From Marinimicrococcus sp033875255 (GTDB taxonomy: Bacteria; Pseudomonadota; Alphaproteobacteria; Geminicoccales; Geminicoccaceae): a DNA stretch of 64,000 nt. The notes under the pieces are model-generated. The model saw only the letters and a list, made by a program, of their open reading frames with translations. It did no database searches and was not told the origin of the DNA. Below are positions 32,827-44,075 of this stretch, in pieces; position 1 is the stretch's first letter, and each line of letters starts with the position of its first letter. The DNA lies in assembly GCA_033875255.1 (NCBI GenBank), contig JAWZSN010000011.1, positions 62,001 to 126,000 of the forward strand. The letters are read 5' to 3'. The position numbers and the translations under genes are program-made.

Positions 32827-33609
32827 CTACTCGCAGGGCGGTGCGGGCAGCTCCTCGAGCTTCTCGAGCCGGCCGCTGAGGGAGAAGTCGCCATAATCGA
32901 GCAGGACGTCGCGCAGCACGCCATCGGCGGCGAGCTCGAAGGCCAGCTCGAAGACCGGCAGGGCGTCGCTCGCATCGATGCTGTGGTAGGCCAGCGTCAC
33001 GGGCCAGCGCGGCTGGCCGTTGTCGTCGGTCCGGCGGACGCCGGCGATGACCGCCGTCACCTCGCTGAGCGCGTCGGGGCCGGAGCCGTCGAAGACGACG
33101 TGCGAGACCAGCCGCTCGCCGGCCAGCGCCCGCTCGACGAGCTTGTGGAGGTGGCGGGTCGGGAACAGCGTGCCGGGCGGCAGCGCCATCTCGAGATCGG
33201 GCGGGCTGACATAGACCGCACGGCCGCCCTGCCCCGGCCCGTCCAGCCGCGCCTCGCCCTTGTACTCCTCGAAGATGGCGCCGGCGTCATAGGAGCGGAC
33301 GTTGAAGCGGAGTTGGGTGTTGTCGAGTGATTCCCAGCTGGAGAAGCGGACGTCGTAGGTGAAGGAGGTGCCGTCGTTGCGGGTTGCGACGAAGCCCAGC
33401 CGCTGGTGGCTGAGCCAGCCGTCGCAGGCCGGGCGCCACTCCAGCACGAGCAGGCCGCGCACCGCCGCGAGGTCGGAGTCCTTGCCCGGCGTGGCCAGCG
33501 CCAGGCCATAGGCGGCGCGATGCGGCAGCAGCCGCACGGCCGCCTCGGCGCGCGCCGCAAGCAGCAGCAGGGCGATCAGGCAAAAGGCGCTCGTCTTCAG
33601 CAGGCGCAT
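32827..33609 (-). CDS. eipB: Cell envelope integrity protein EipB (DUF1849)
   Basis: The 260-residue protein has a signal peptide (MRLLKTSAFCLIALLLLAAR, cleavage near AEA, residue about 23). The mature part opens VRLLPHRAAYGLALA and contains LFPTRHLHKLVERALAGER and VVFDGSGPDALSEVTAVIAG. It ends with LLDYGDFSLSGRLEKLEEL and a final PPCE. One Cys near residue 68 (RPACDGW) and the Cys at the C-terminus match the conserved disulfide pair of EipB, a periplasmic beta-spiral protein needed for envelope integrity in Brucella. The start at 33609 is preferred over 33741 because it begins the signal peptide. Confidence 0.85.
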   Translation of the reverse strand: MRLLKTSAFCLIALLLLAARAEAAVRLLPHRAAYGLALATPGKDSDLAAVRGLLVLEWRPACDGWLSHQRLGFVATRNDGTSFTYDVRFSSWESLDNTQLRFNVRSYDAGAIFEEYKGEARLDGPGQGGRAVYVSPPDLEMALPPGTLFPTRHLHKLVERALAGERLVSHVVFDGSGPDALSEVTAVIAGVRRTDDNGQPRWPVTLAYHSIDASDALPVFELAFELAADGVLRDVLLDYGDFSLSGRLEKLEELPAPPCE

Positions 33610-33707
33610 GGGCACGTCCGTGGATTGGCTGGCATATCCTACGCCCGCTTGGCATAAACCATCCACTGTCGCGCAAGCGGCGGGGATCACGGGAGAAGGG
33701 AGACGTC

Positions 33708-34676
33708 GTGAGCAGCGATCGCGCAAGAATTCTGGTGACACGCAAGCTCCCCGATGCGGTGGAGGCGCGCCTCCAGCGTGACTATGATGTCCTTCTCAAC
33801 CCCGACGACGCCACCCTTTCGGCCGAGCGGATCATCGAGGCGTCGCAGCACTGCGACGGGATCCTGACCTCCGCCATCGACCGCTGGCCGGGCGAGCTGA
33901 TCCGGCGCCTGCCCGCCCGTGTGCGGATCATGGCGACCTTCTCGGTCGGCTTCGATCATATCGACATCGCGGCTGCACGCGAGAAGGGGATCACCGTCAC
34001 CAACACCCCCGACGTACTCACCGACGCCACCGCCGACATCGCCATCCTGCTCCTGCTGGCGGCCAGCCGCCGCGCCTTCGAGGGCCAGCAGATGGTCCGC
34101 GAGGACGCGTGGATCGGCTGGCGCCCGACCCAGCTCATGGGAATTGGCCTCGCCGGCAAAAATCTCGGGATCGTCGGCATGGGACGGATCGGAGCGGCGG
34201 TCGCCCGGCGCGCCAGCGGCTTCGGCCTCAAGCTCCACTACCACAACCGCAGCCGCGTGGCGCCGGAGATGGAGCAGGGCGCCATCTACCACGAGACCCT
34301 CGAGACCATGCTGCCGCTGTGCCACTTCCTGTCGCTGCACTGCCCGGCCACCCCGCAGACCCGGCACATGATCAACCGCGGCACCATCGGAATGCTGCCC
34401 AAAGACGCCGTTCTGGTGAACACCGCGCGCGGCGCGCTGGTCGACGACGAGGCGCTGATCGAGGCGCTGCAAAGCGGCCGCCTCTTTGCCGCCGGCCTCG
34501 ACGTGTTCGACAACGAGCCGGCCTTGCATCCGGGCTATCGCGGCCTCGACAATTGCTACCTGCTGCCCCATCTGGGCAGCGCCACCGTCGATGCGCGCAA
34601 CGCCATGGGATTTCGCTGCCTCTACAATCTCGACAGTTTCTTCGCCGGCCACGCCGCCCCGGACGCGGTGACCTGA
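33708..34676 (+). CDS. D-2-hydroxyacid dehydrogenase (glyoxylate/hydroxypyruvate reductase type)
   Basis: The 322-residue protein has the NAD(P)-binding loop LGIVGMGRIGAAVARRA (about residues 146-162), the substrate Arg in NTARGALVDDEAL (about residues 237-249), the Glu in DVFDNEPAL, and the catalytic His in LLPHLGSAT. The substrate would be a short 2-keto acid such as glyoxylate or hydroxypyruvate. The start is GTG at 33708 with GGAGAAGGGAGA upstream. It is divergent from eipB, with a 98-bp shared promoter region. Confidence 0.9.
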   Translation: MSSDRARILVTRKLPDAVEARLQRDYDVLLNPDDATLSAERIIEASQHCDGILTSAIDRWPGELIRRLPARVRIMATFSVGFDHIDIAAAREKGITVTNTPDVLTDATADIAILLLLAASRRAFEGQQMVREDAWIGWRPTQLMGIGLAGKNLGIVGMGRIGAAVARRASGFGLKLHYHNRSRVAPEMEQGAIYHETLETMLPLCHFLSLHCPATPQTRHMINRGTIGMLPKDAVLVNTARGALVDDEALIEALQSGRLFAAGLDVFDNEPALHPGYRGLDNCYLLPHLGSATVDARNAMGFRCLYNLDSFFAGHAAPDAVT

Positions 34677-34716
34677 GCAGCGGCGGCCGGCTGGGCCGGC
34701 GACCGCCCTCAGCGCG

Positions 34717-35133
34717 GTGATCGCGCATGGCGCGCTGTTCGCCAACGCGTTGCTTTCGGCGACCATCCTGCCGGGCACCTCGGAGGCGATGATGCTGGCG
34801 CTCGTCCTGGGCGGCCGCGACCCAACCGGCCTGTGGCTGGCGGCCACGCTCGGCAACGTGACGGGATCGACGATCAACTGGTGGCTGGGGCGCTCGGCCC
34901 TGCGCTGGCAGGAGCGGCGCTGGTTCCCGGTCCGGCACGAGCGCCTCGCCAGGGCGCAGGGCTGGTTCGCCCGCTTCGGCTGGCCGCTGCTGCTGCTTTC
35001 CTGGCTGCCGGTGGTCGGCGACGCCTTCACGCTGGCGGCCGGCACCCTGCGAATGCGGCTGGCGCCGTTTCTGCTGCTCGTGGCCATCGGCAAGGGGGCG
35101 CGCTACGCGCTGCTCGCCGGGCTCGCCGCCTGA
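34717..35133 (+). CDS. YqaA/DedA-related small membrane protein
   Basis: The 138-residue protein has four hydrophobic segments and the motifs ATLGNVTGSTINWWLGR (about residues 45-61) and WLPVVGDAFTLAAGTLRM (about residues 95-112), as in the YqaA branch of the SNARE-associated/DedA family. Related proteins act in membrane lipid or undecaprenyl carrier transport. The GTG start follows the dehydrogenase by 40 bp. Confidence 0.8.
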   Translation: MIAHGALFANALLSATILPGTSEAMMLALVLGGRDPTGLWLAATLGNVTGSTINWWLGRSALRWQERRWFPVRHERLARAQGWFARFGWPLLLLSWLPVVGDAFTLAAGTLRMRLAPFLLLVAIGKGARYALLAGLAA

Positions 35134-35241
35134 GCCGAGCCGCCTGGAGCGTGACCGGCCAAGCAGGCGGCGGCCTGTCACGCGGCGGGCAGCGATGGTA
35201 TGGGTGCGTGATCGGTTGTTTGGTAGCCACTGGCGGGGGCA

Positions 35242-35715
35242 ATGGCGGGAAGCGTGATCGCGTGGGAGCGGATCGGAGAGCTGGGCGAGCTGCGGGGCTT
35301 CGTCAGGGAAGGACCGCCGCCGCACTACGCTTTCGAGATCCTCCAGGACGAGGACGGGCGCGCCTGGACGCTGCGCGTCCCGCTGGCCCAGGATGCGAGC
35401 CTGCGCCGCGTGCTGGCGGCAGTCGCGGGGCGGCTGCAGCACCTCCACGATATCGAGCCCGACGAGGAAGGCTGCCGCCGGCTGGCGGGCGAGCTGCTGG
35501 GTGGCGAGGACGAGCTGGTGGCGCTGGTCATGAGCGGGCAGGGCCAGGAGCGCTTCGCGCTGTGGCGCCGCGAGCGTCTCGGCAGCGGCTGGAGCTGGAC
35601 GCTCGACGTGGTCTTCGCCCCGCTCGGCGACGCGGCCGAGCTTTGCCGGCTCATCGAGGCGGCGCTCGCCCAGGCCCGCGAGCAGATGCGCACCGGCACC
35701 CTGCCGCAGGGTTGA
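35242..35715 (+). CDS. Conserved hypothetical protein
   Basis: The 157-residue soluble protein has no signal peptide or membrane segment. It starts MAGSVIAWERIGELGELRGF and is rich in acidic residues and leucine. No family is recognised. It is convergent with the SUF operon end (48 bp apart) and separated from the YqaA gene by 108 bp. The normal codon bias supports its being a real gene. Confidence 0.55.
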   Translation: MAGSVIAWERIGELGELRGFVREGPPPHYAFEILQDEDGRAWTLRVPLAQDASLRRVLAAVAGRLQHLHDIEPDEEGCRRLAGELLGGEDELVALVMSGQGQERFALWRRERLGSGWSWTLDVVFAPLGDAAELCRLIEAALAQAREQMRTGTLPQG

Positions 35716-35763
35716 GCCGCAGAAATCCGGCGACAGCGGCGCCGCGGACCCCGCCGCCACTTC

Positions 35764-36156
35764 TCAGTAGATCATGCCGAGCTCGAGCTGGGCTTCCTCG
35801 GTCATCATCGACGGATGCCAGGGAGGATCCCAGACGATGCTGACCCGACACTCCTTCGCCCCTTCGACGGCGCGGACCTTGCTCTCGACCTCGCCCGGCA
35901 GCGTCTCCGCCACCGGGCAGTTCGGCGAGGTCAGGGTCATGTCGACGAGCACGGTGTTGTCGTCCTCGACATCGACCTTGTAGATCAGGCCGAGCTCGTA
36001 GATGTTCACCGGGATCTCGGGATCATAGATGGTCTTGAGCGCCTCGACGATGCGCTCGCCGAGCTCTTGCACCTCGGCCAGCCGCGCCTTGTCGACCTGC
36101 TGGTCGTCCGCCTCGATGATGGCGGCGGCGCGGTCCACCGCTCCTTCCTGCGACAT
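35764..36156 (-). CDS. sufT: SUF system Fe-S assembly protein, DUF59/MIP18 family
   Basis: The 130-residue protein starts MSQEGAVDRAAAII. The DUF59 core is clear: ALKTIYDPEIPVNIYELGLI (about residues 42-61), TLTSPNCPVAETLPGEVE with the conserved Cys, and VWDPPWHPSMMTEEAQLELG. It helps mature Fe-S proteins. It is the last gene of the operon, 11 bp after sufS. No sufA- or sufE-like gene follows. Confidence 0.88.
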   Translation of the reverse strand: MSQEGAVDRAAAIIEADDQQVDKARLAEVQELGERIVEALKTIYDPEIPVNIYELGLIYKVDVEDDNTVLVDMTLTSPNCPVAETLPGEVESKVRAVEGAKECRVSIVWDPPWHPSMMTEEAQLELGMIY

Positions 36157-36167
36157 CGTCCTCTTCC

Positions 36168-37421
36168 CTACGCGAACATGGCCTGGGCGCGCTGCAGCGC
36201 GTCCACGAAGGCGTCGACATCCTGGGTGGTGTTGTAGACCCCGAAGGAGGCGCGCGCCGAGGCCGCCAGCCCCAGCCGCTCGTGCAGCGGCATGGCGCAG
36301 TGGTGGCCGGTGCGGATGGCGATCCCGTCGAGATCGAGCATCGTGCCCACGTCCTGCGGATGCACGCCCTCGACGGCGAACGCAAGGACGCTGCACTTCT
36401 CCGGGGCGGTGCCGATGAGCCGCACGCCCTCGATCTCGCTCATCGCGCGCGTGGCGTACGCCAGAAGCTCGCCCTCGTGGCGCTCGATCGCCTCGAGCCC
36501 GACCTCCTCCAGCCAGTCCACGGCGCGCCCCAGCGCCACCGCACCGGCGATGTCGGGGGTCCCGGCCTCGAAGCGGAAGGGGATCTCGTTGAAGGTGGTG
36601 CCGTCGAACGAGACCCGCTCGATCATGTCGCCGCCGCCCTGCCAGGGGCGCATTGCCTCGAGCCGCTCGGCACGGCCCCAGAGCACGCCCAGCCCGCTGG
36701 GCCCGTACATCTTGTGGCCGGAGAAGGCGATGAAGTCGGCGCCGAGCGCCTGCACGTCCACCGGACGGTGCTGCACCGCCTGGGCGGCGTCCAGCATCAC
36801 CGGCACGCCCTTCTTCCGCGCCGCCTCGATCACCGCCTCCACCGGGTTGACCGTGCCCAGGACGTTGGAGATCCAGGCCAGCGAGATGAACCGGGTGCGC
36901 GAGGTGATGCGCTCGAGGAAGGCGTCGAGCAGCAGCTCGCCCGAGTCCGTGATGGGCGCCGCCACCACCTTCGCACCGGTCTCCCCGGCCACGAGCTGCC
37001 AGGGCACGATGTTGGCGTGGTGCTCCATCTCGGTGACGAGGATCTCGTCGCCGGGGGCGAGCAGCGGCCTCACGAAGCTCTGCGCCACGAGGTTGATGGC
37101 CTCGGTGGCGTTGCGGGTGAAGACGATCTCCCGCCAGTCGGCGGCACCCACGAAGCGCTGCAGCTTGCGCCGCGCCTCGTCGTGCAGGGCGGTGGCCCGC
37201 TGGCTGAGCTCGTAGATGCCGCGGTGGATGTTGGCGTAGTCCTGCTCGTAGAACCGCTTGAGCTCGTCGATCACGCAGGCCGGCTTTTGGGTGCTGGCCG
37301 CGCTGTCGAGATAGACGAGCGGCCGCCCCTGCATCTTGGTCCGCAGGATCGGGAACTGCGCCCGGATCGCCTCGACGTCCAGGGCGCGCGCGGAGCTCGG
37401 GAGGACCGTCGCCTGGTTCAC
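36168..37421 (-). CDS. sufS: Cysteine desulfurase SufS
   Basis: The 417-residue PLP enzyme has YLDSAASTQKPACVIDEL at about residues 38-55, EMEHHANIVPWQ, the PLP lysine in FSGHKMYGPSGLGVLWG, and the active-site Cys in RTGHHCAMPLHERLG (about residue 368). It takes sulfur from cysteine for Fe-S cluster building on SufBCD. The GTG start overlaps the sufD stop (GTGA). Group II length and motifs distinguish it from IscS. Confidence 0.95.
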   Translation of the reverse strand: MNQATVLPSSARALDVEAIRAQFPILRTKMQGRPLVYLDSAASTQKPACVIDELKRFYEQDYANIHRGIYELSQRATALHDEARRKLQRFVGAADWREIVFTRNATEAINLVAQSFVRPLLAPGDEILVTEMEHHANIVPWQLVAGETGAKVVAAPITDSGELLLDAFLERITSRTRFISLAWISNVLGTVNPVEAVIEAARKKGVPVMLDAAQAVQHRPVDVQALGADFIAFSGHKMYGPSGLGVLWGRAERLEAMRPWQGGGDMIERVSFDGTTFNEIPFRFEAGTPDIAGAVALGRAVDWLEEVGLEAIERHEGELLAYATRAMSEIEGVRLIGTAPEKCSVLAFAVEGVHPQDVGTMLDLDGIAIRTGHHCAMPLHERLGLAASARASFGVYNTTQDVDAFVDALQRAQAMFA

Positions 37422-38749
37422 AGCATCTCCTTGAGGGCAGCACCGCCCGGCAGCCGGGCGAGGGCCGCCCGCTGGGCCTGCTTGCGCAGCGTCTCGTCCT
37501 TGAAGCGCTCGAACAGCTCCGCCGCGAAGGCATAGGTCAAGATGCTCTCCGCCTTGTCGCGCGGCAGGCCGCGGGAGCGCAGGTAGAAGAGCTGGCGGGC
37601 GTCCAGATCGCCGCAGGTCGCACCGTGGCTGCACTTCACGTCGTCGGCATAGATCTCCAGCTCCGGCTTGCTGTCGATCTGCGCGTCGTCGGTGAGCAGG
37701 AGATTGTTGTTCGACTGGAAGGCATTGGTCCGCTGCGCCGCCTGTGCCACCAGGATCTTGCCGGCGAAGGCCGCCCGGCTGCTTCCGTCGACGATGCCCT
37801 TGTAGGCCTGGTCGGAGTGGCTGTCGGGGGCCAGATGGCGGATGCGGATGGCGGTGTCGACATGCTCGCGTCCCGCCGTCATGTAGACGCCGTTGAGCAG
37901 GCACTCGATGTGCGAGCCTTCGAGCCGCGCGTCGATCTCGTTGCGTACCAGGCCGCCGCCGAGGATCGCCACCGTCTGGTCGAGCCGGGCGCGGTCCTGC
38001 AGCACCGTGTCGAGCCGTCCGATATGGGTCATCGCGTCGTCGAGAACCATGAGACGGTCATGCTCGAGCACCGCATCGGCGTCCAGCTCGATGCGCATCA
38101 CCTCGTTGGTCAGGCAGTGGCCGGGACGCAGCGCCGCGTGCGTCTCGATCAGGCGCAGGCGCGCCCCCTTGCCGAGCCGCACGACGCAGCGCGGGTGGCT
38201 CATCACCGCGCTCTCCTGCCCCACGGTGAGGAACAGGAGCTGTACCGGCGCCTCGACCGCGACCCCGTCGGGAACCTCGATCCAGGCGCCCGAGCGGGTG
38301 AAGGCGGCATTGAGCGCCTCGAATCCGACATCGTCGTCGGCCGGCGCCAGCGCTGCCGCGACCCTGGCCGGATCGCGCTCGATCATCTGCGCGAGATCGG
38401 CCACCACCACGCCGGCGGGCAGGCCCTTCACGTGGCTCAGCTGCGGCAGAAGGTGGCCGTTCACGAAGATCAGCCGCCGCGCCTGCGGCCCGCCAGCCAG
38501 ATGCGCCGAGACGTCGTTGAGGCCGACATCGACCCGCGGCGCCAGCGCCATCGGCTGGTTCGTCGCGCGGGCGACGTTGGTGTATTTCCAGGCCTCGACC
38601 CGGGTGGTGGGGAAACCGAGCGCGCTGAAGCGCTCGAAGCTGCCCTCGCGGGTGCTCGCCATCACGCCAGCGCCGGGCAGGCTGCCCTTCACACCGCCGA
38701 ACAGCTCGGCGAACGCCGGATGGGGCTCGATCCTCTTCGCCGCGACCAT
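37418..38749 (-). CDS. sufD: Fe-S cluster assembly protein SufD
   Basis: The 443-residue protein has the SufB/D beta-helix core: RVDVGLNDVSAHLAG early, NNNLLLTDDAQIDSKPELEI, and KCSHGATCGDLDARQLFYLRSRGLP, which carries the family's conserved His and Cys. It forms the SufBC2D scaffold. It lies between sufC (20 bp upstream) and sufS (4-bp overlap). Confidence 0.95.
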   Translation of the reverse strand: MVAAKRIEPHPAFAELFGGVKGSLPGAGVMASTREGSFERFSALGFPTTRVEAWKYTNVARATNQPMALAPRVDVGLNDVSAHLAGGPQARRLIFVNGHLLPQLSHVKGLPAGVVVADLAQMIERDPARVAAALAPADDDVGFEALNAAFTRSGAWIEVPDGVAVEAPVQLLFLTVGQESAVMSHPRCVVRLGKGARLRLIETHAALRPGHCLTNEVMRIELDADAVLEHDRLMVLDDAMTHIGRLDTVLQDRARLDQTVAILGGGLVRNEIDARLEGSHIECLLNGVYMTAGREHVDTAIRIRHLAPDSHSDQAYKGIVDGSSRAAFAGKILVAQAAQRTNAFQSNNNLLLTDDAQIDSKPELEIYADDVKCSHGATCGDLDARQLFYLRSRGLPRDKAESILTYAFAAELFERFKDETLRKQAQRAALARLPGGAALKEML

Positions 38750-38769
38750 CGCCTTGCTCCTCTCCTGCC

Positions 38770-39525
<756 letters not shown>

Positions 39526-39596
39526 CACGCTCTCCTGGCGGCCGCGCCGGGACGCGGCCGGCCCTTCCCGTTCCTTGTCCGCCGATCCCTGGCCGG

Positions 39597-41041
<1,445 letters not shown>

Positions 41042-41045
<4 letters not shown>

Positions 41046-41596
41046 CCCACTCCAAACCTGTTCTTGCCGTCGGAACCCTGCCGTTCCGAGGACCGCCCCA
41101 TGGATTCCGGCACCGGTCCCCCGGCCGCCCGTCCCGCTCCCACCCGCTCCGCCGCCGACCGCTCTTCGGCCGAGAGGAACGCTGCGGGAATGGTGTACGC
41201 CATCTCCGCCACGCTGATCCCGTCGAGCGCATGGCGGATCGCGTGGTTGATCTTCCGCCAGTTCGAGCGCGCGGGGCATAGATCCTCGATCCCGCATAGC
41301 TCGGCATGGCCCGGCTCGATGCAGCTGGTGAGCGCGATCGGCCCGTCCAGCGCCTCGATCACCTCGGCCACGCTGATGGCGCCCGGATCGCGCGCCAGCC
41401 CGTAGCCGCCATGCGCACCGCGGTGCGACACCAAAAGCTCGGCGCGCACCAGGTGCTTCAATATCTTGCTCACGGTCGGTTGCGGCACCTGGGTCGCCAC
41501 CGCCACCTCGGGCGCCGCCTGCTGCCGGTCGCCGGCGCGCGCGAGATGGGTGATGATGACGATGCCGTAATCGGCGAGCTTGCTGAGCCGGATCAC
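41042..41596 (-). CDS. Rrf2/IscR-family SUF operon regulator
   Basis: The 184-residue protein has the Rrf2 winged-helix start IRLSKLADYGIVIITHLA and VPQPTVSKILKHLVRAELL, plus GAHGGYGLARD. Three cysteines (TSCIEPGHAELCGIEDLC, about residues 91-108) match the cluster ligands of IscR-like sensors, so it can probably sense Fe-S status and control the operon it heads. The GTG start has GGAGG five bases upstream. The last 45 residues are unusually polar and Arg/Gly-rich. Confidence 0.92.
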
Positions 41597-41617
41597 GTTT
41601 CCTCCGGGCTTGCGCCA

Positions 41618-41655
41618 CGGATCCTCAAATAGTACCGAAACGGTCCGCTTTCAAT
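41618..41655 (-). promoter_or_regulatory. Candidate promoter and operator of the SUF operon
   Basis: On the minus strand TTGAAA and TATTTG stand 17 bp apart about 25-55 bp before the GTG. Between them is ACCG-TTT-CGGT, a small palindrome overlapping the spacer, which could be bound by the Rrf2-type regulator. The match to known IscR sites is weak. Confidence 0.35.
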
Positions 41656-41764
41656 GGCCTTCGCCGCGGCCCGGCAGGACGGATCGCCGCGCCTCTTTAC
41701 GTTGTCTTCACGCCTCTCGGCTAGTCTCGGCGACATTCGCGATGATTGCGGCGCGGGGGCGGCC

Positions 41765-42565
41765 ATGGGGACGATGTCGTCGAGGATCACGGGCTGGTGG
41801 GCATTGCCGGGCGGCGCGCGTCCCGCACCCTCGCTGCGGCTCTTCGTGCCGCATCTCCTGCCCCGGCTCGGGCGCGAGGGCCGCACGCTGGGCATGGTCA
41901 TGCTGGTGCCGGTCTTCCTCCTGCCGGCGGTCGGCAGCGGCGGCGACATCGCGACGCTGCTGGTGGGCGCCGCTTCCTTTCTGATGCTCTGCGCCGCAAC
42001 GCTGGCCCTGCACGCCGAGGAGCGGCTCGCCGGCAGCCTCGCCTCCGGCCTGGGCCTGGCCCTGGCCAGCCTCTTCGGCCCGGGCATTCTTCTTCTGGCC
42101 CTGCTCTATCTGGCGCTGACGGCGCTGCGGCTGGCCCTGCCCTCGCCCTCGGGCCTCGTCGATCTGCTGCTCGGTGGCCTCGCCCTCATGGTGGTCCTGG
42201 ACGCCGCCTTCATCCTCCTGTGGCTCGAGCGAAGCCCCGCCTTCCTGCTGTTCGGCGGCCTGCTCGGCCTGTTCTTGACGGTCGAGGAGCGCCACGTGCC
42301 GGCAGGCCTCGGCCCGCGCGAGGCGCGGCTGGCGCTGAGCGCGCTCCTGCTCGGCAGCTACATGGCGCTGCTGGTCGCCGATCCCCTGCTGGCGCCGCAC
42401 GCCCACACGATGGCCAGCCTCAGCGTACCGCTGCTGGCGGCAGTGCTGCTGCGCGCGTGCCGGCACGCGCCGGCCGCAGGCGGGGCCGACCGGCCGCTGA
42501 TCCTGGGGCTCGCCGCCTGGGCCCTGCTGATGACCGTGGCGCTCGAGGGCCTGCCGGGATTTTAG
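41765..42565 (+). CDS. Multi-pass membrane protein, unknown
   Basis: The 266-residue protein has about eight hydrophobic segments from residue 40 onward (LGMVMLVPVFLLPAVGS, ALASLFGPGILLLALLYL and others). It resembles no family that I recognise. The start at 41765 is a guess among ATGs at 41654, 41765 and 41774; the N-terminal 30 residues are polar. It is divergent from the SUF operon. Confidence 0.6.
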   Translation: MGTMSSRITGWWALPGGARPAPSLRLFVPHLLPRLGREGRTLGMVMLVPVFLLPAVGSGGDIATLLVGAASFLMLCAATLALHAEERLAGSLASGLGLALASLFGPGILLLALLYLALTALRLALPSPSGLVDLLLGGLALMVVLDAAFILLWLERSPAFLLFGGLLGLFLTVEERHVPAGLGPREARLALSALLLGSYMALLVADPLLAPHAHTMASLSVPLLAAVLLRACRHAPAAGGADRPLILGLAAWALLMTVALEGLPGF

Positions 42566-42688
42566 GAGCGCCGCCGGCTCAACGCCGGCGGGCCGATCTG
42601 CTAGAGAGGTGAGCCATATGCGGAGCCCCGGCCCGTGCCGGCCGGGCGTGCGCCATCGCTACCGCCGCCGGCAGAGGAGCCCTCTTCC

Positions 42689-43927
42689 ATGACGACCGCC
42701 ATGCCCGCCGCCATGTCGCTCGAGGGGGTGCGGGTGCTCGATCTCACCCGCATCCTCGCGGGTCCCACCTGCACGCAGCTTCTGGGCGATCTCGGCGCCG
42801 ACGTGATCAAGATCGAGCGGCCGGGCGAGGGCGACGACACCCGCAAGTGGGGACCACCCTATGTCGCCGACAAGGATGGCGGCCCGACCCGCGAGAGCGC
42901 CTACTATCTCGCCGCCAACCGCAACAAGCGCTCGCTTGCCGTCGACATCGCGCAGCCGGAGGGGCAGGCGCTGGTCCGCCGGCTGCTGGCGCAGTGCGAC
43001 GTGCTGGTCGAGAACTTCAAGGTCGGCGGCCTCGAGAGATACGGGCTCGACCATCAAAGCCTGCGAGCCAGCCATCCGGGGCTGGTCTACTGCTCGATCA
43101 CCGGCTTCGGCCAGACCGGCCCCTATGCGCCGCGCGCCGGCTACGACTATCTGGCGCAGGGCTATGGCGGGATCATGAGCATCACCGGCGCGCCCGACGG
43201 CGAGCCCATGAAGGTGGGCGTGGGCATCGCCGACGTGATGTGCGGCATGTACGCGGCGGTGGGCATCCTGGCGGCCCTGCGCCACCGCGACCGCACCGGC
43301 GAGGGCCAGCATATCGACATGTCGCTGCTCGACAGCCAGGTGGCATGGCTGGTCAACGAGGGCACCAACTACCTGCTCTCGGGCCGGGTGCCGCGCCGGC
43401 TCGGCAACGAGCATCCCAACATCGTGCCCTACAAATTGTTCGACAGCAGCGACGGGCAGGTCCTGCTGGCGATCGGCAATGACGGTCAGTTCCGCCGCTG
43501 GTGCGCCTTCGCGGCGGCGCCGGCGCTGGCCGAGGACCCGCGCTTCGCCAGCAACCCGCTCAGGGTGCAAAACCGCGACGAGCTCTATGCGCTGATGGCG
43601 GGGATCGTCCGGACACGGACGACGCGCGAATGGGTGGACGGCCTGGCGGAGCTCGGCGTGCCCTGCGGCCCGGTCAACACGCTCGACAAGGTGTTCGAGG
43701 ACCCGCAGGTGCAAGCCCGCGGCATGCGCATCGAGATGGCCCACCCGCAGGCCGGATCGGGCACCGTCCCGCTGATTGCCAATCCCATCAAGATGAGCGG
43801 CACCCCGCCCGCCTACCGGATGGCCCCACCAGTCCTGGGCCAGCATACCGAGGAGCTCCTGCACGAGCTGCTGGACCTTCCCGACGAGGAGATCGCGGCC
43901 TTGCGCCAGCAGGGCGTGATCGGCTGA
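42689..43927 (+). CDS. CaiB/BaiF family CoA-transferase
   Basis: The 412-residue class III CoA-transferase has LEGVRVLDLTRILAGPTCTQ (about residues 11-30), the active-site Asp region RAGYDYLAQGYGGIMSITG (about residues 150-168), GEGQHIDMSLLDS, and LGVPCGPVNTLDKVFEDPQV. It moves CoA between acyl donors. ATG 42689 fits the family start. No pathway partner is adjacent, so the substrate is open (formate/oxalate, succinate or carnitine-type). Confidence 0.92.
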   Translation: MTTAMPAAMSLEGVRVLDLTRILAGPTCTQLLGDLGADVIKIERPGEGDDTRKWGPPYVADKDGGPTRESAYYLAANRNKRSLAVDIAQPEGQALVRRLLAQCDVLVENFKVGGLERYGLDHQSLRASHPGLVYCSITGFGQTGPYAPRAGYDYLAQGYGGIMSITGAPDGEPMKVGVGIADVMCGMYAAVGILAALRHRDRTGEGQHIDMSLLDSQVAWLVNEGTNYLLSGRVPRRLGNEHPNIVPYKLFDSSDGQVLLAIGNDGQFRRWCAFAAAPALAEDPRFASNPLRVQNRDELYALMAGIVRTRTTREWVDGLAELGVPCGPVNTLDKVFEDPQVQARGMRIEMAHPQAGSGTVPLIANPIKMSGTPPAYRMAPPVLGQHTEELLHELLDLPDEEIAALRQQGVIG

Positions 43928-44022
43928 GGCGAGCGCGCCGCGCCGGCATCGTTCCCGCGCTCACGCCAGTCTCGCGCCCTGCCCCGCCGTCAGCCAGGCT
44001 CCGGGGGCGGGGACAGCGCGGG

Positions 44023-44070
44023 GCCGTGGCGGAAGCCCCGCGCGAGACACCGCACGCGGCAAGGTTTTTC
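44023..44070 (+). terminator. Possible intrinsic terminator after the CoA-transferase gene
   Basis: GCCGTGGCGG pairs imperfectly with CCGCACGCGGC and is followed by AAGGTTTTTC. It lies 95 bp after the CoA-transferase stop and immediately before the IS630 remnant. Confidence 0.4.
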
Positions 44071-44075
44071 TGTTC

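Larger units (their letters stand above)
31613..32877. repeat. Tandem duplication of about 0.6 kb spanning the end of the deacetylase gene and the end of eipB
   Basis: Copy 1 runs from about 31613 to 32267 and contains the 92-N gap. Copy 2 runs from about 32267 to 32877. Offsets are 654 bp before the gap and 606 bp after it, so the true gap would be 44 bp if the copies match. They differ at least once: A at 31967 against G at 32573. The junction uses the shared CCGCT. Either a genuine duplication or an assembly artefact fits. Confidence 0.8.
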
